Positions 49,736 through 63,164 of a stretch of DNA of 64,000 bases are shown here, piece after piece. Each line of letters begins with the position of its first letter. Position 1 is the first letter of the stretch. This stretch comes from Rhodeus uyekii (lineage: Eukaryota > Chordata > Actinopteri > Cypriniformes > Acheilognathidae): assembly GCA_037043235.1 (NCBI GenBank), contig JAWRVZ010000043.1, positions 3,199,001-3,263,000 on the forward strand, read 5' to 3'. The notes under the pieces are model-generated. The model saw nothing but the letters and a program-made list of their open reading frames with translations. It made no database searches and was not told the DNA's origin. Both the position numbers and the translations under genes were made by a program.

Positions 49736-50947
49736 ATGATGTCATGGCACTGGCTGTTTGTTGAAAAGTTTATTTGTATTAGTTATGTTGCAAATGATAT
49801 AGAAAATATTCATTTTTAATTGTAAGTACATTAAGTATATCAAGTTTTTACTGTATTTGTAATAAAATAAATGTAGCTTTAGTGAGACTTCTTTCAAAAA
49901 CATTAACAAATCATTACGACTCAAAATCCTGAACTAAATAAAAAACTGTAATAAATAAATATTATGCAAAAAAATAAATATAGTAAATGTACTTTATTTA
50001 AAAAAATGGCCATAATTAACAGGGCCAACAGAAACAGATAACTAAAGACCTCATCAGTTGTGTTATAAACTCTTGAGTGACCATCTTTGGAATCATGATA
50101 GATCACTCCTAAGAGTGTCCTGTACATGTATATTTCACGGAGACATTTAAAATGTATTTCCCCCATGTTGACCCATCTTCCCTGATGGCAGCTCACAGCT
50201 GAATTGTGGAAAACATCCTCCCCATTCTCTAGGGCACAGCCACACATTTATAGTACTCCTGTCTGATTCTCTAACACACGGCGTCTGTGACTAGTTATAA
50301 CGCTGACCATTCTCCTTTCTCTGGCTTTCATATGGTGAAAAGGGAGAGGCAAGGACAGTCTGCATTAATATATTAATAGTGTTCACTCTATCCTCAGCTC
50401 CCTTTCATTCTTTCATATCTTAGAAGTGTGCTCTGCTTTGAGTTTTTAGTGTAAAAACACCATACGGAAGAGCCTGGCCTCCCTGAGAGGGACAGCCCAA
50501 CAAATTATGGCCCAAAGCACAGCTTGGATTCGCAACTGGTATGGAGACACGGTGACAGTTAACTAAATGGGCCTGGATGATGCCGTAGGCAGATGGATGT
50601 TTGAAAGAAAAAAAAGGAAAAAAGAAAATAGAAAGATGTTGGTGCGGTAACTAATATTTGCAGTCAATGATTTCAGATATAAAGAGAGAAAACTCTCCTC
50701 ATTGTTTATAACCTCATTTGCACTGTTCAAGTTGCTCTACATTTGTTGTCTCCTCAGGGTAAGAAAATATGAAAAGAAAAGACAGGTTTATTGGAATAGT
50801 TCACACAAAAATAAAAAATCTTTCTTCGTTCTCATGTTGTTTTGCAGAATATGTGCAGGACTCTCTTTTTCATACAATGGAATCATCAGGCATTGTCGAG
50901 TTTCATAAATGGCACCATAAATCCATTACAAGTATTTTATGAGCTAC

Positions 50948-50977
50948 ATATATATATATATATATATACACACACTT
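50948..50977. repeat. TA/CA microsatellite
   Basis: Short TA run followed by CA. Confidence 0.85.
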
Positions 50978-51029
50978 TTAAGAATCTCTCATCCTCACTA
51001 AATTGCATATATTTGATACAGTAAATACT

Positions 51030-52690
51030 GCAACATTGTGAAATATTATCACAATTAAAATAATTGTTTTCTATTTTAATATACATTTTAATTTGTAATT
51101 TATTCAATAGCCATTACTCAAGTCTTTAATGTCACATGATTTTTCAGTAATCATTCTTGATACAGTTCGTATTACTATCAACGTTGAAAATGGTTGTGTT
51201 GCTTAAGATTTTGTGGAAACAGTAATACATATTTTTCAGGACTCTTTTGATGAAAGTTTCATCAGGACAACATTTATTTTTCACAGCAATTTAAATGTAT
51301 TTGCTGTTGTCACAGTTCTGTTAGTTCTCTTTCAAGGACTTTTAGTTTGTATTCACCCATCATGTTTCCTTGTCTCTATTCTCACTCCGTTCTAATGCTT
51401 GCGTTTTGTTTTGTTTTTGTCTGCCTGTATTGGTGTTTACTCGTGAGGAACTCGAATTAAAGCCTTCGAATCTTAACTTCATCTTCATTTTTATCGTGTG
51501 TTCCTGCAAGTCAAGTGTGGCAGAAGACTGGACCCCTAAAAATGTATTATGCAGCAAAATCCACCGCAATTGCCCGAACTTTTCGTAATAGTTCTACCGT
51601 CTTGCCGTCACCACTCCTTACGACGGCAAAATGTTAAAATCATTGTGCTGGATCAGGGCCAACTACCACCACCCTGTGAAACCTGGAGAGCCTCTACCCT
51701 CGATCCATACATCCGTCACAGCCTGACCCAGAGCCCAGCTGTCACCACCCCAATCGACGGATCATTCTCCAGAGCCCCCTACAGACCGGAAGCTTCCACC
51801 TGCCACGATGTGTGAGTCAGAGCCTGAAGAAAGGAGGACAGGCCAACCGTCACCCCAAAACCGAAGCACCACAAAGAATCTAACCAGGGGTGTGAGCTAG
51901 CACCACCGTCCATCGGCATGGGAATCCTCATGAAGTGCGAGGATATGGAAGGGAGCCACGTCAACCCTCCCGGCACTGAGAGTGAGTACCAGATGGACTT
52001 AAAGGATTGTGTATATGAGAGTGGAGAGCTGGATCCCTAATGTCACATGAACTTTATGTATATCTTCAGTCATGTTAACCCTGCCCAGCCTCTCTCTCCC
52101 ACCACCTCTCCAAACTGCTGTGGAAAGCATTCTTTTAAGCATTCTGTTTGTTTCTTAATACTCGTCCTCAGTCACTGTTACCACCCAGTCGTCATTTGGC
52201 ATGGTTACACCTAGGACCTGCTGGAAGCCAACTCATCTCATCTTCCTCCAAAGCCCCCACCCTTCCCTCATCTCCCTTGTCACAGAATGAGGTTGTGACT
52301 TCTAGGAGGAGGGTGCTATGATCCGGTTCTGTTTTGTTAGTTTCTCTTTCATGGACTTTTAATTTGTATTCAGCCGTTGTGTGTTTCCTTGTCTTTGTTT
52401 TCCTGTCCCTCCTTAGTTTCCCTGGTCAATGATTATAATCACAGCTATCTGTCATCATCACTGTGCATTTAAGTTGCAAGTCTTTTCCGTTCTCACTCGT
52501 TACTTTTGTCTGTCTGTATTGGTGTTTACTCATGTGGAATATTAAAGCCTTTGAACCTTATCGTCATACTTTTTCCTGCAACTCGAGGGTGACAACTGTC
52601 AGTTTTGATCAATTTAACACATCCTTGCTAAATAAAAATATGAATTAAAAATAAAAATACTAACTAGAAACCTTTGAAGGGTAGTGTATT
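51030..52690. mobile_element. CACTACC-type DNA element split by a retrotransposon
   Basis: Left part (51030-51307: TTTTTCAGGACTCTTTTGAT, GAACATTTATTTTT-like) and right part (52595-52690: TTTTGATCAATTTAACACAT, GGGTAGTGTA) are consecutive portions of one familiar element. They are interrupted by the LTR element at 51308-52594. Confidence 0.65.
51308..52594 (+). mobile_element. Small Gypsy-like LTR retrotransposon relic
   Basis: The 5' LTR (51308-51522) and 3' LTR (52319-52594) share GGACTTTTAATTTGTATTCA-like, TGTATTGGTGTTTACTC and ATTAAAGCCTTCGAA-like blocks. The 5' LTR lacks about 60 bp that the 3' LTR has (TTTCCCTGGTCAATGATTAT...). A purine tract GGAGGAGGGTGC precedes the 3' LTR, which begins TGATCC. 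Flanks GCTGT and ACTGT are a near-perfect 5-bp duplication. The internal 800 bp is Pro-rich gag-like remnant without polymerase. Confidence 0.78.
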
Positions 52691-52830
52691 TTGAGACATT
52701 TTGTAAGGAACAAATAAATGAAAGATTTGATGAATATGTTTCTCTATATTCAAAGTTGACAAACATAACTGCTTATGAAGAATGCACAAACCAATAGCAT
52801 TTGGCAATTTACACAGTATTGTAATGTATG

Positions 52831-53190
52831 TGTAACGGCGCTGTGGTGCGGGATGATGAAGATGAGAAAAGGCAGGATCACAGCAATGTTACTTTATTCA
52901 AAAACTTAAACAAAAGACTTTAAATATAAACAAAACGGCACACTTGTGCAAAAACAGAGCAGAACTATGGAGATCAGGGAGAACCAGGAGAAACACGGAG
53001 AAACACTGTTGTCTAACATCGACAACAACTGACAAAGACTGGAGAACACATGAGGGCTTATATACACAGGATAATAGGGAACAGGTGACGAGACTAACAA
53101 GGGGAGTGGCTGACGTGACAGGTGAAGGAAATTACAATGGGATCACGCGGAAGGAAACAGGAAGTGAAGAGACACAACATGAATGTGACA
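52831..53190 (-). mobile_element. Solo LTR with exact 5-bp target duplication
   Basis: 360 bp, plus-strand ends TGTAACGGCG and ATGTGACA, flanked by GTATG on both sides (52826-52830 and 53191-53195). On the minus strand it has GTGTATATAAGCCCTCATGT and a late TTTGAATAAAGTAACATTG. Related in layout to 5685-6037. Confidence 0.85.
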
Positions 53191-53990
53191 GTATGTAAAC
53201 ATGAATGATTTAATGAAATATGAATACAATTTGAAATCAATTTTTTGAGAATAACTCAAAGAGATGGTCCAACTAAAAATGAAAATGACAGAATTTTCAT
53301 TTTTGAGTGAATTATCCCATTTCCCAATTTCGACTTCTAAAGATTTTAAATATTCCCCTGAACCATATGTACCATTTATATGGTTCTTTTTTTGTTGTTG
53401 TCAGTACTTGACATCCTTGGTCAGTGGCCATTACTTACTTTTGTTGTTGGGAAATTGTCCAATACATCTACTTTTGTGTCCCACCAAAGAAAGTCATGTG
53501 AGAATTAGATTGGAGTACTAACTTTTGACTATTAAACAGACATCCCACATTACAGAGAGATACATCTGATCATAAAACCTCAAAGCAGAAAGACATCTCT
53601 GCTCTCACATCTTTGAGTGTCTTTTCTGCTTTTCTTCTCAGCCAAGAAGTCTAATTCAACACAGCAGTGAAAAATGCTGGCATATATACAGCATAGTATC
53701 AATTTGCCTCAATGTTTTCACTGCAATACTGTTGATTTACTAGCTGTGTCACTGAAGCCCTGAACGAACCTGAGGATGGCTCAACCTGTATCAACACTGA
53801 GACATGAGAACGCTCTAGACATCCACCAGGGAAATCCAACACTCAAGCAAACACAGTCCTTTGTAAAATGATACTCTGAAAGTAAAGCACTGCACGCCCC
53901 CCTTTAAAAGCTCTGGGAGTGTAGAACATGCTACAACTTGTTTAGTTGCTCGAAAAGACTCACTAAAGATTTACTACCCATCCTAATGAG

Positions 53991-54671
53991 TAGGGACCAA
54001 CCAAATTCACGGGTAAAAATTCGCAATTTCACGGAAGGTTTTTAAAAAAACATTCGATTTCACGGAAAATTCACGGGTACAGTTTTTACTAGGCACCAAT
54101 CACTGCAATCAGTCCATCTGCTGTCACACCCGCTGTTTTGTATTCTAAAATACCACTTTTCGACTGTTCAGCTGTATTAAAAAACAAAAAGGAAACAAAA
54201 TAGGACTACAACGCACGTAGCCAGACTCCGCAATGCCACGTGACATTAATGAAATAGTTTACAGTTTTTCGTGGCCAAAACTTGGCCGACCAACGTGGTT
54301 GCTGACATATTCTGTCGCTGCGGTGCATTGACGTTTGTGTACTGGCTGACACTTCTCTCCGCGTCAACGCTGTTCTTTGGTACAGAAAGGTAGCGTAATG
54401 CAGCCGGCTCAGCAGAGGAAACCGACTGCTGTGCGAACGCCAGAATGCTGTTATACTCGTATTTGGCGGAACTTCTTTTGCTGCTGTTTTGTAGGCTGCA
54501 AACTCGGCTAAGACGCTACGATCATCTGCTCCTGGTATACTCTTTATCAGTAAAAATATTTCTCTTCAATACAAATTTCACTATTTCACGCTTGTTGGGT
54601 GTTTTCACGGAAAGTGGCCGATTTCACGGAAAATGTCACGGCTGTGAAATCGTGAATTTGGTTGGTCCCTA
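53991..54671. mobile_element. hAT-type non-autonomous element, 681 bp, exact 8-bp target duplication
   Basis: Ends TAGGGACCAACCAAATTCACG and CGTGAATTTGGTTGGTCCCTA are inverted repeats. CTAATGAG is duplicated at 53983-53990 and 54672-54679. Sub-terminal TTTCACGGAAA motifs recur several times in both halves and could bind a transposase. No transposase frame. Confidence 0.92.
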
Positions 54672-55321
54672 CTAATGAGGTCACAAGTAAACATTGTCTA
54701 ATTTCAGATTGTTTGCTAGGTTTGTAATGGAACAAATTGTATAAAATCTGAATTATATTTATAAACCAGAATATTAAGTAATTAACCATAAAGAACAGTT
54801 GTAAATCTATTTAAATTATAAATCTTAAATATATTTGTCAATCTGAATGTTTTAAAATGTAAAAATGACTAAATAATTGACCAGCCTGCATATTTCAAAT
54901 CCTAAATATACATGTATAGTAGTTATAAATCTTGAATATGTAAATAAAAATGGTGAAAATATAGTTCAGAAAATCTGAATATATATAATCAGAACTTTCA
55001 ATAGCAAGTAAAAAATAGGCATATCTTCTATGTTTCAATAAAAATTATGGTTTGTATCATTCTGTCAAACACCTCCCTCCCCCACCTGTGTATTACATAT
55101 ACAAATACATTTTTTTATGTCATAATATTTTATATAAAATGTATTTATATCAAATTATAAATACTGTTATATTATGCACATTTAGATTTTTTACTCAAGC
55201 TTTTTTAAGCTACTCGAGAGAAGAATGTCTGGCAGTTACACCATTTGTCTTTGGCTTCATTTGTGTTTTAAAAAGTTTATTATTTTACTAATTTTTCAGC
55301 CAGAAATATCTAAGAACTACT

Positions 55322-55876
55322 GTATTTTCCCGCATATAACCACAGGTTATGCCAGGTTTTACAAACCCTGCAGGGGGTGCAGGTTATATAAGGGTGCGGG
55401 CTATATCACAAATTTTTTACACTTAATAATATTTCAATATATGTGTTATAAGGACGTAAGTTTTTTTTCTGATTTTCTTTCTTGCGAGGGTTGCTGTCTC
55501 TGGCCCTTGTACTATCACTCTGACAGCTGGCGCTGATAGGCCGTCTGACCTGTCAATCATGGAAGAAGACGTGATTGGCTGTGCAGCCATGAGGGCGGGC
55601 TCTTCTCATCTCATCCGATGATCAACACCTGTAGAATACACTTCTTAAGGGACGTGCTGCTGCACAGCGGGAGAGAGCCTGAACAGTTATGGATAATTGA
55701 CGTCATGTGAGCAACAGTCGAAATTCGAAATGTGAACTTACACAAACAAGTTCATAAATCTATGGGTACGGGTTATATAAAGGTGTGGGTTATGCCAATG
55801 ATTTTTTTACACAAAACCCGCGGGCTATACGAGGGGGCGGATTATCTGCGCGTGCGGGTTATATGCGGGAAAATAC
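55322..55876. mobile_element. TIR element of Tigger/pogo type, 0.55 kb
   Basis: Ends GTATTTTCCCGCATATAAC and GTTATATGCGGGAAAATAC are perfect inverted repeats. Sub-terminal GGTTATATAAGGGTGCGGGC-like blocks recur at both ends. Non-coding middle. A target duplication is not clear. Confidence 0.8.
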
Positions 55877-57182
55877 GCTCTAATCATGAACCAGGTCAAA
55901 TCATTATAAGGGCTGCACCCAAAACACATAAAAATTTCATACACTGCCTTAAGGACACTGTTTAATCTCTAGAAGATCTGAGGCTACTGCACAAATTATA
56001 GGCCGAAGGATGTCACCACGATAGCACTAAGTACTATTTTAATAGTTAGTGCTGTATCTCCATTCCTTCAGTGGATTATATTAGGCAGTGTGCAGAGACA
56101 GAGTCACACAAACAGTGCCTTAGAGACCATCCACAAACTCAGAATATAAACAAAGACACTCTCAATGTGCTGTACATAGAGACACCAAGGTAAACAACAC
56201 CTACAGTATAATAAACCTTTGACAAGACATACATCTGAACATTTACAGCTGTTTTTTATTTCAACTATGGACCTCCCAAACAAAATTTCAATCACGTAAT
56301 TTGTCTAACAATTTTCAGTTAATATAATCAGTGTAATATGCAATGTATAATTCTGCTAAATTTCTGAATGCCATGAACATGGTTACCGTTTATTTAAAGT
56401 TGACATAGTTACATTCTACTTACTCAAATAAGTACTGAGTAATATAATTAAATATATGTGCTTACAATATATAGATAAGGATAGGGTTAGGTTTTTGGTT
56501 TAGGGTTAGTTACTTGTAATTATAAACAATTTACTGTTGTTACTCTAGTAAATACATGTAGTAACATCCAAATGCATAACCTTAAAATAAAGTGTTGCAG
56601 GAACATTTCAACCACAGCGTAATTTCCATCACATCACAAATTATGTGGCTTATGTGAGCTTAATAGCGGTATGATGAATGTGACAATTTTTTAAAATGTT
56701 TGTAATGTTTGATTCTTGCAATGGCTAATTTCTGCTAACATGTTTCTATTCTAAATGCACAAAAAATATTTTGTATAACTTGACTTTTCTTTTTTTCTTA
56801 ATATATTTTCTCATATTTTTCAAGATCTCTACTCAACTATGTTGTCTCAAAGTAACTAGTAAACTTGTAAACCAATAAAACTAACAGAAAAAAATATTAG
56901 GGAGAAAAGCTTTGTGTTGGAAAGTGCAAAACAAGTGAGGATGAGGATGAAGAAAAGATCATAATATCTATAAAAATTAAAAATAAAAAGCTTGAAAAAT
57001 AAAAGTCCCCAAAGCTAAATAAACACTTTAGAACAATTTAGAATACAAATGGCAAGTGACTGACTGACAGAAAAATCGACAGAATTAAATCTGTATAACC
57101 ATCTCATCCTGAAAAAAAAATTCTAACTATAATTTTTCTTCAGGAAGAAATGACTGTACCACTATTAACTATACCTCCCTCC

Positions 57183-57232
57183 ACACACACACACACACAC
57201 ACAAACACACAAAACACACACACACACACACA
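57183..57232. repeat. CA microsatellite, interrupted
   Basis: About 50 bp of CA with AAA interruptions. Confidence 0.92.
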
Positions 57233-58989
57233 GCTATCAAGTTCAACTTTAGAAACATCTCAAGTTAGCAACATCTTAACAAGCAGGCATAAAAACACAC
57301 AAGCCCTTGCTGGGAGATTTGCTACTTAATGGAGCTGAAGAGATCAGCATTTATACTCCAGCACTCATGCCCCAGCGCAGGAAGACTGAAAAATAAAACA
57401 AGCAATGAAGGAGGGATCCTATCAACAGTCTTTATGCCAACAGGACAACTAGAAAACAACTAAATGATGTTCCAAGTGCAGCATCTCGACTTTCTACAAT
57501 AGGCAGCTTTTATAGACAAATTAGATAATGAGGGATCAAAGTCAATCTGTCAGTAGCACAGCTAAGATGTCATTCATTATTCTAGATTGATCTTTGACTG
57601 GCAGGTTATTACTCAAGCCAACAGAAGCCTGTGATGCGGCTTCTCTTTGTTTGCTTAAGCCAAACAAGGAGAAATAAAGGCAAGCACTGTCAATAGAGAC
57701 AGAAGATCTGACGAAATTCAAAAATATATTGTGAAGGTGCTTCTCAATATTCAAGATGATGCTTCCTCGCTTCCTTCTCCTAAGTCCTCCAGCCTTAGAC
57801 CGATCGAACTCAGACAACTTGAAGGACATCTCAATTCTCTAATTGCACCGCAAGAAGCCAAGGAACGAGTAGCGAGGAAGCTTCATGTGGAGTCATGAGA
57901 GAGGATATAGAGGTGTATCCATCCCTCGCATCCTAAAGGGTGGAGCTAAAACGTGAGGAAAGGAAATGAGGGTGCACATTCAAATAAGAAATGTGAAGCA
58001 CCCTGAGATCAAAGATCACCATCAGAACTTCATGAATGCTGTCAGATTAACAGGTATTTTGCACATTTTCAGAAAATTGCCGTGCATGCTGGAGCAGAAG
58101 CAACAGCAGTTAAGGACAAGGCCGTTACGGTGCGCAGCTGATGCCCATTATCAATCACGACCCTCGGTACATTTCAATGTACTTCACCACAATCAGCATA
58201 AAAAGATGAAATCTTGGTATGTGCTGTAAAAAATTTTGAGAGCAGTACAGAACAAACACTTATATATCTGTGTTTTTCACTGAGCAGTTGTACAAAGTCT
58301 GTAGCTGGGATCTATTATTGCTTTCTCAAACAAATAATTACGTAATTTGATGGGAATGGGGCATGGAATAACAACGCTTATGAATTATTCTTATGAAAGA
58401 AATGCATATAAAGATGAAAACTTACTACGAAAAGATTAAAATAACAGAAAAAGAGTTTTCATTTGTTGAATACTGATCGAGAGCCATTTGTTGATGCCAC
58501 TCATTGTCTCTGTGTAATGCAATATGAAATATCTCTCATTCTCAGTGGTCGGAGATACAAGCAGACCTCTCAGCATCACAACAATAATAAAAACATATGG
58601 CACATCTGTAAATCGATTCCATAACCCCTTGGCAATCACCCTCCAGAACCCGCTGTGCAGATGAGCTATCAATTCCCCTGTGAGGCAGATTAGATTAGAT
58701 TAGATTAGAAAGAGATCACTGAAATCATTATGTACAAGTAGCTGAATGTATAGAGGAATTCTTGCATTCTTAAAGGGACAGTTTACACGTGATCAACACG
58801 TAATCATCAAAAAACAAAGCCTCACTTTCTGTCCAATCATGTGTGTATTTCATTTTGCATGTCAGAACGTTCGAATTCCAGATCTTACTTTATGAGTCCT
58901 CGCTGTCTCAGTCTGGTTGGTGGGTTTGTGAGGAGATTACTGTGTTTTGAAAGTTTTTATAATCAATAAATACAATTTAAATCATTACT

Positions 58990-60425
58990 AATTACTTAGT
59001 GCTTTTAACGCCAGATATGGACTTCAACCAACATGGATGCATATCTTGCTATAACGTGCCATTATATTGACGACAACAATACGACAATAAGACAACAAAA
59101 TAGACACGCAGTGGAAAATATGGCCATGGTGAAAAAAATGTTGTCGAGGAGAGTCAATCAAGGACAAATTCTCGTGCCTTGTCACAGATGCGGCAGCAAA
59201 CATGATTCTTGTGCAAGAATTTTTAAGAAGTGAGACATTCAGTTTGTATTGCACATGCCCTAAATGCCATGGTTAAAAAAATATCTGCTCTCTGTAACAT
59301 CTGGAACAATAAGAGCGATCACTTATTTTCGAAGCAGCACCTCTGCCATATAAATGTTGACCCAGATGCAACAGGAGATGCACAGACCTGTTCTTTAACT
59401 GATCAATGAAGCAGTTTCCACATGCTTCAACAGCTGCATGATGCAAGACAAACTGTGGGAGCCTCACTATTCACAATAATGAATCTATAGAGCAAATTCT
59501 GTGTGGGCTCTCCTCATTCAACCTGGCCACAGTGGCTGTCAACAAGTGTCTCTGCTAAAAATGATTGACCATTCTCTACAGGGTTAACAAATCAGATCAA
59601 CTACAAGAAGTTAACAGAATCACAGTTACAGTTATTGATTATCACTGTTATCACAAGTATTTATTTATTCAATATTTCCAATAATATTATTTTTATATAC
59701 ATAGTTGTTGGGTGTTTGTATGTCAGTGTATATGCACAGTCCTATTTAAATCTTTTTCCCTTCACGGTTCATAGGTGGAAACCTTTGGCTCCCGTTGTAC
59801 AGTGTTGTGGACCAGAGCAAACAAAGCTCAAGTGCCATTGCTTATGCTATTGCAGAAGTTGACAGATATCTTAAGGTGGCAAATATTCAAAGATCTGAAA
59901 ATCTACTAGAACACTGGAAAAGGCAGAAACGTGTACAGTGATCCCTCTTTTATTGCGGTTAATGTGGACCAGAACCCACCGCGATAGGTGAAAATCCGCG
60001 AAGTAGGATCAGCCAATCAGTTCACGGGACACATCCACTCGTGCTCTCATTCGTCGATCTCACACCGGGAACCAATCACGTGTCTTGTCTGAGTGCCTGT
60101 GGGTGTGTACAAAGCCTCTGAGAGAGTTTCTCTCTTCGTCTGGCATCCTGGGAAACCGTTTCTCTCGCGCATCACAATAAATATTTTTGAAAAGTCCGCG
60201 ATGCACTGAGTGACACTTGAAGTGCAAAGTGGCGAGGGATTACTGTATCCCCATTTATAGACTTTGGCATTACATATTTATTTTTTTGCACACCTCTACA
60301 CACTCATGTGAAGGACCATGTGAAAGAGTGTTCTCCAAGGCAGGGGAAGTACTGTCAAAGAGTAGAACCACCCAGGTACCCAACCACACCAAGTCTCATA
60401 AGCAGATTTAATAACCACAGATCTC
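58990..60425 (+). pseudogene. hAT (ZBED-like) transposase relic
   Basis: Broken pieces in order: a WTS-NMDAYLAITCHYID motif near 59015-59070, HAVENMAMVKKML near 59107, LVTDAAANM-like sequence near 59175, AEVDRYLKVANIQRSENLLE with HWKRQ near 59850, and the C-terminal dimerisation motif PCERVFSKAGEVLSK near 60320. Stops, frameshifts and internal loss are numerous. The MITE at 59936-60245 sits inside the coding sequence. The element's outer ends are not resolved; CATCCCTAGTG near 60645 may be the right end. Confidence 0.82.
59936..60245. mobile_element. Tigger-like MITE (CAGTGATC...GGGATTACTG type), copy 2
   Basis: 310 bp, ends CAGTGATCCCTCTTTTATTG and AGTGGCGAGGGATTACTG, TA on both sides. It shares its body with 46234-46614. 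Removing it and one TA rejoins the hAT reading frame between WKRQKRV and YPH. Confidence 0.92.
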
Positions 60426-60906
60426 AAAGATCTCGTACTTTATTCTTTCTCTCTCCAACTATATATGGAGTGTATGTGTGTGTGGTAGTTGGCTGCTTCA
60501 TACACCTGAGCTTCTTCTACAGGCTTTTAGCTGTTACACTTTTTACTAACCAACAGATGGCACTGTTTTTGACACTCTCAATGCTTTGACTCTTTTCCCA
60601 GAACAACCAGGGGGAAGCCTCAGTGATTTGTGAGGCTTCATTTCCCATCCCTAGTGAACACACACAGAATTGCAGCATGCCACTTATAAAACTTCACAAT
60701 GAGCGAGTGAATACACTGGATTTATAAAGGCAGAGTTAACAAAGGTAATGAGAAACAGCTGAAAGTAATCAGGCATAAAGAGTCCAGGCAATGGGTTATG
60801 GGAAATGCAGTCCATGATGAGATAACAAAGATGGAAGCTATCACAGGCACTCCAACTATCAGGCTTGCACCCTTATCAATTACACCTTTATTAAAAATAA
60901 TAATAA

Positions 60907-60930
60907 TGGGGGGGGGGGGGGGGGGGGGGG
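60907..60930. repeat. Poly-G run
   Basis: About 24 consecutive G. Such runs form G-quadruplexes and are often wrong in length. Confidence 0.95.
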
Positions 60931-62158
60931 CTTCATATTGATATGTATTATAACAAATCATCATAATATTTTCCAGTGTCTGAAACTGGTCATGAAAAAT
61001 TTTGGGGTAAACTGTTATTTTATATTACATTCTAGGCTAATGAATTAATAAGCTGTAAATATTTCTAAAAGAAAATTAATAACAAGGCTGAAATAAGACA
61101 ATAAATACACTATATTACATTTATTAGTGGAACATCGCTAAATGATTATTCTCAGCTCAGGCATGTACACAGAAATTCTATCTGTGTATTTAATTTTTCC
61201 AGTTGGCCAAACAGTTCATTAAACATTTTTCAGATATTATTCTTAGCTGGCACAGGGTATGCTTACTTTGTAATTGTAAAGCACAGCTCGTAGCTGAGCT
61301 GAATCAAATATAGCTACATCTACCCCGTCCTTTTCTTTTCCTCATCCAAACCCAGAGACATGAATGAGAAAAATGAAAGACAGCCGTAAACCATGAAGCA
61401 TCAAAAATGTAAACGTATTCTGGGGCTAACATGCGCTTTCTAGGCATGAGGGAGTGGCATTGCTTAGAACAGGTTTGTATTTCTTGTAATTATCACAATG
61501 TCTAGTAGCTGCTTTAAGCCTCAGTAGAAGCCAAAAGATTCATTACTTTAAAGTGGCCACACTCTAGATTAAATAAGTGTTGTTTTAGAACCTGTACTGT
61601 CTCATCTGGGGAGAAAGTGAAGGGCTTTTCCAACCACTGAGCAAGACACACTAGAGACAGCCCGTCTCATCACCATAGAGACAAAGGTCTCCACTGCTCT
61701 CATTAGAGCACTATGACAGACAGAGCGAGAGAAAGAGAAGAAAGAAAGAGAAACTGAGATGAGTTTTGGGAGCTGGGGACAAAAGAAAACAAAAGGCAAG
61801 ACGGTTTTTTGAACATGAGGGAATTTGCACTGCCTTTCTCCCATCTTATGTACAAACCTCATGGTCAAAAGATGAGCATACTAGTCTCATTTAACACACC
61901 ACTATATCAAGACACCACTGTCAGCCTTACACATACAAAGCAGAAGGATTTAAAAAGCAATCCATCAGACAATGGATATAAATGTAGTCCTGGACATTAA
62001 ATTACAGTTTGTAATTAATTACAACAGTTATTTCCAGTCATCTGATATGACATTGCCAAGCTACATGTCAAAAATGCACATATTTAGAACTACATTACTA
62101 TTTATTTAGTACTATAGTACTTTTATAAGTGTACTCACTGTAAAAAAAAATGTATATA

Positions 62159-63164
62159 CAGTAATACCTCTACATATGAGCATAATCCGTTCCAGGGCGG
62201 AGCTCGTAACTCGAATTGCTCGTATCTAGAATCATATTTTCCCATAAGAAATAATATAAAACAAATTAATCCGTTCCAGATCCGCAACAATGGAAATGTT
62301 TTTACTGGTTTAGACACACACACAATTATAGTACATGTATACAGTATAAGGATTCGTGTGATATCAAATAAAATGTGGTTTTAATTATACGTTTTTACAC
62401 TCAGTAGTGGCAGGTGCGGAGGAGGGAGGGAGGGGGTTGGTACGTCAACACTTGATTCCGTAAATCTTAACTTAAACTAACACTACATAACTTACGTAAA
62501 CTTAAATTAACATAACTGAACTTAGCGTACATATTTTTTTTTACTTTTCTATTTTGTAGAATTGTTTTGCTTTTTTCGATTAGTTTTCGTACCTTTCTTA
62601 CCTTTTTTCGCCTGACCACTTTCACTTGGCGCAGACCTGTTAATCGAGGGAGATTGGTTTCTGCCTCCCTTTAAAAACCTTCTGCCACATAGCCATCACT
62701 TCCTTAATATTAGTTGTAGAAATGTTTTCCTCCGGTTCCTCCTCCTCCTCCTCGCCACTGCTGAGCTCGTGCAACACCAGAGTATGATCCATGTCTGCAG
62801 CGCGATCAGCGATCGACAGTTCTTCCTGATGCTCTTGCTGCTCGATTATTCACGCTCATATTTATCCACAATTTCCTGCTTCATTTCCATGGTCATCATG
62901 CGTTTCTTCTTCTCACTACCATCCTTACCAATCACTTTCTTAGGAATCGTCGCTGTTATGAAGAATAATGCCCAAAATAGAGAGAAAATCAGCTACTTGC
63001 GGCCGATGCTTACAGAAGTCAGTGAATATGAAGTGAAAGTGCGTCGGCATCGGCGTCAGTACCTCGAATATTCACTCGTATCTAGAAGCAGAAATCTGCC
63101 CGAAGGCTTGCTCGTATCTTGGAATACTCGTATGTAGAGACACTCGTATCTCGAGGTATTACTG
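62159..63164 (-). mobile_element. Tigger/pogo-like element, internally deleted, 1.0 kb
   Basis: Ends CAGTAATACCTCTACATATG and TATCTCGAGGTATTACTG with TA on both sides. On the minus strand a transposase start (KKVIGKDGSEKKKRMMTMEM, then KQEIVDKYE, about 62870-62950) is joined almost directly to an acidic C-terminal piece (LVLHELSSGEEEEEEPEENI, EVMAMWQKV, about 62680-62790). This marks a large deletion of the catalytic core. Same family as 32596-33706. Confidence 0.85.

Noticed and set aside
58436..58672. Minus-strand frame with hydrophobic stretch (VPYVFIIVVMLRG) as a possible domain I exon
   Set aside because: Does not match any Cav2 segment and lacks suitable splice borders.
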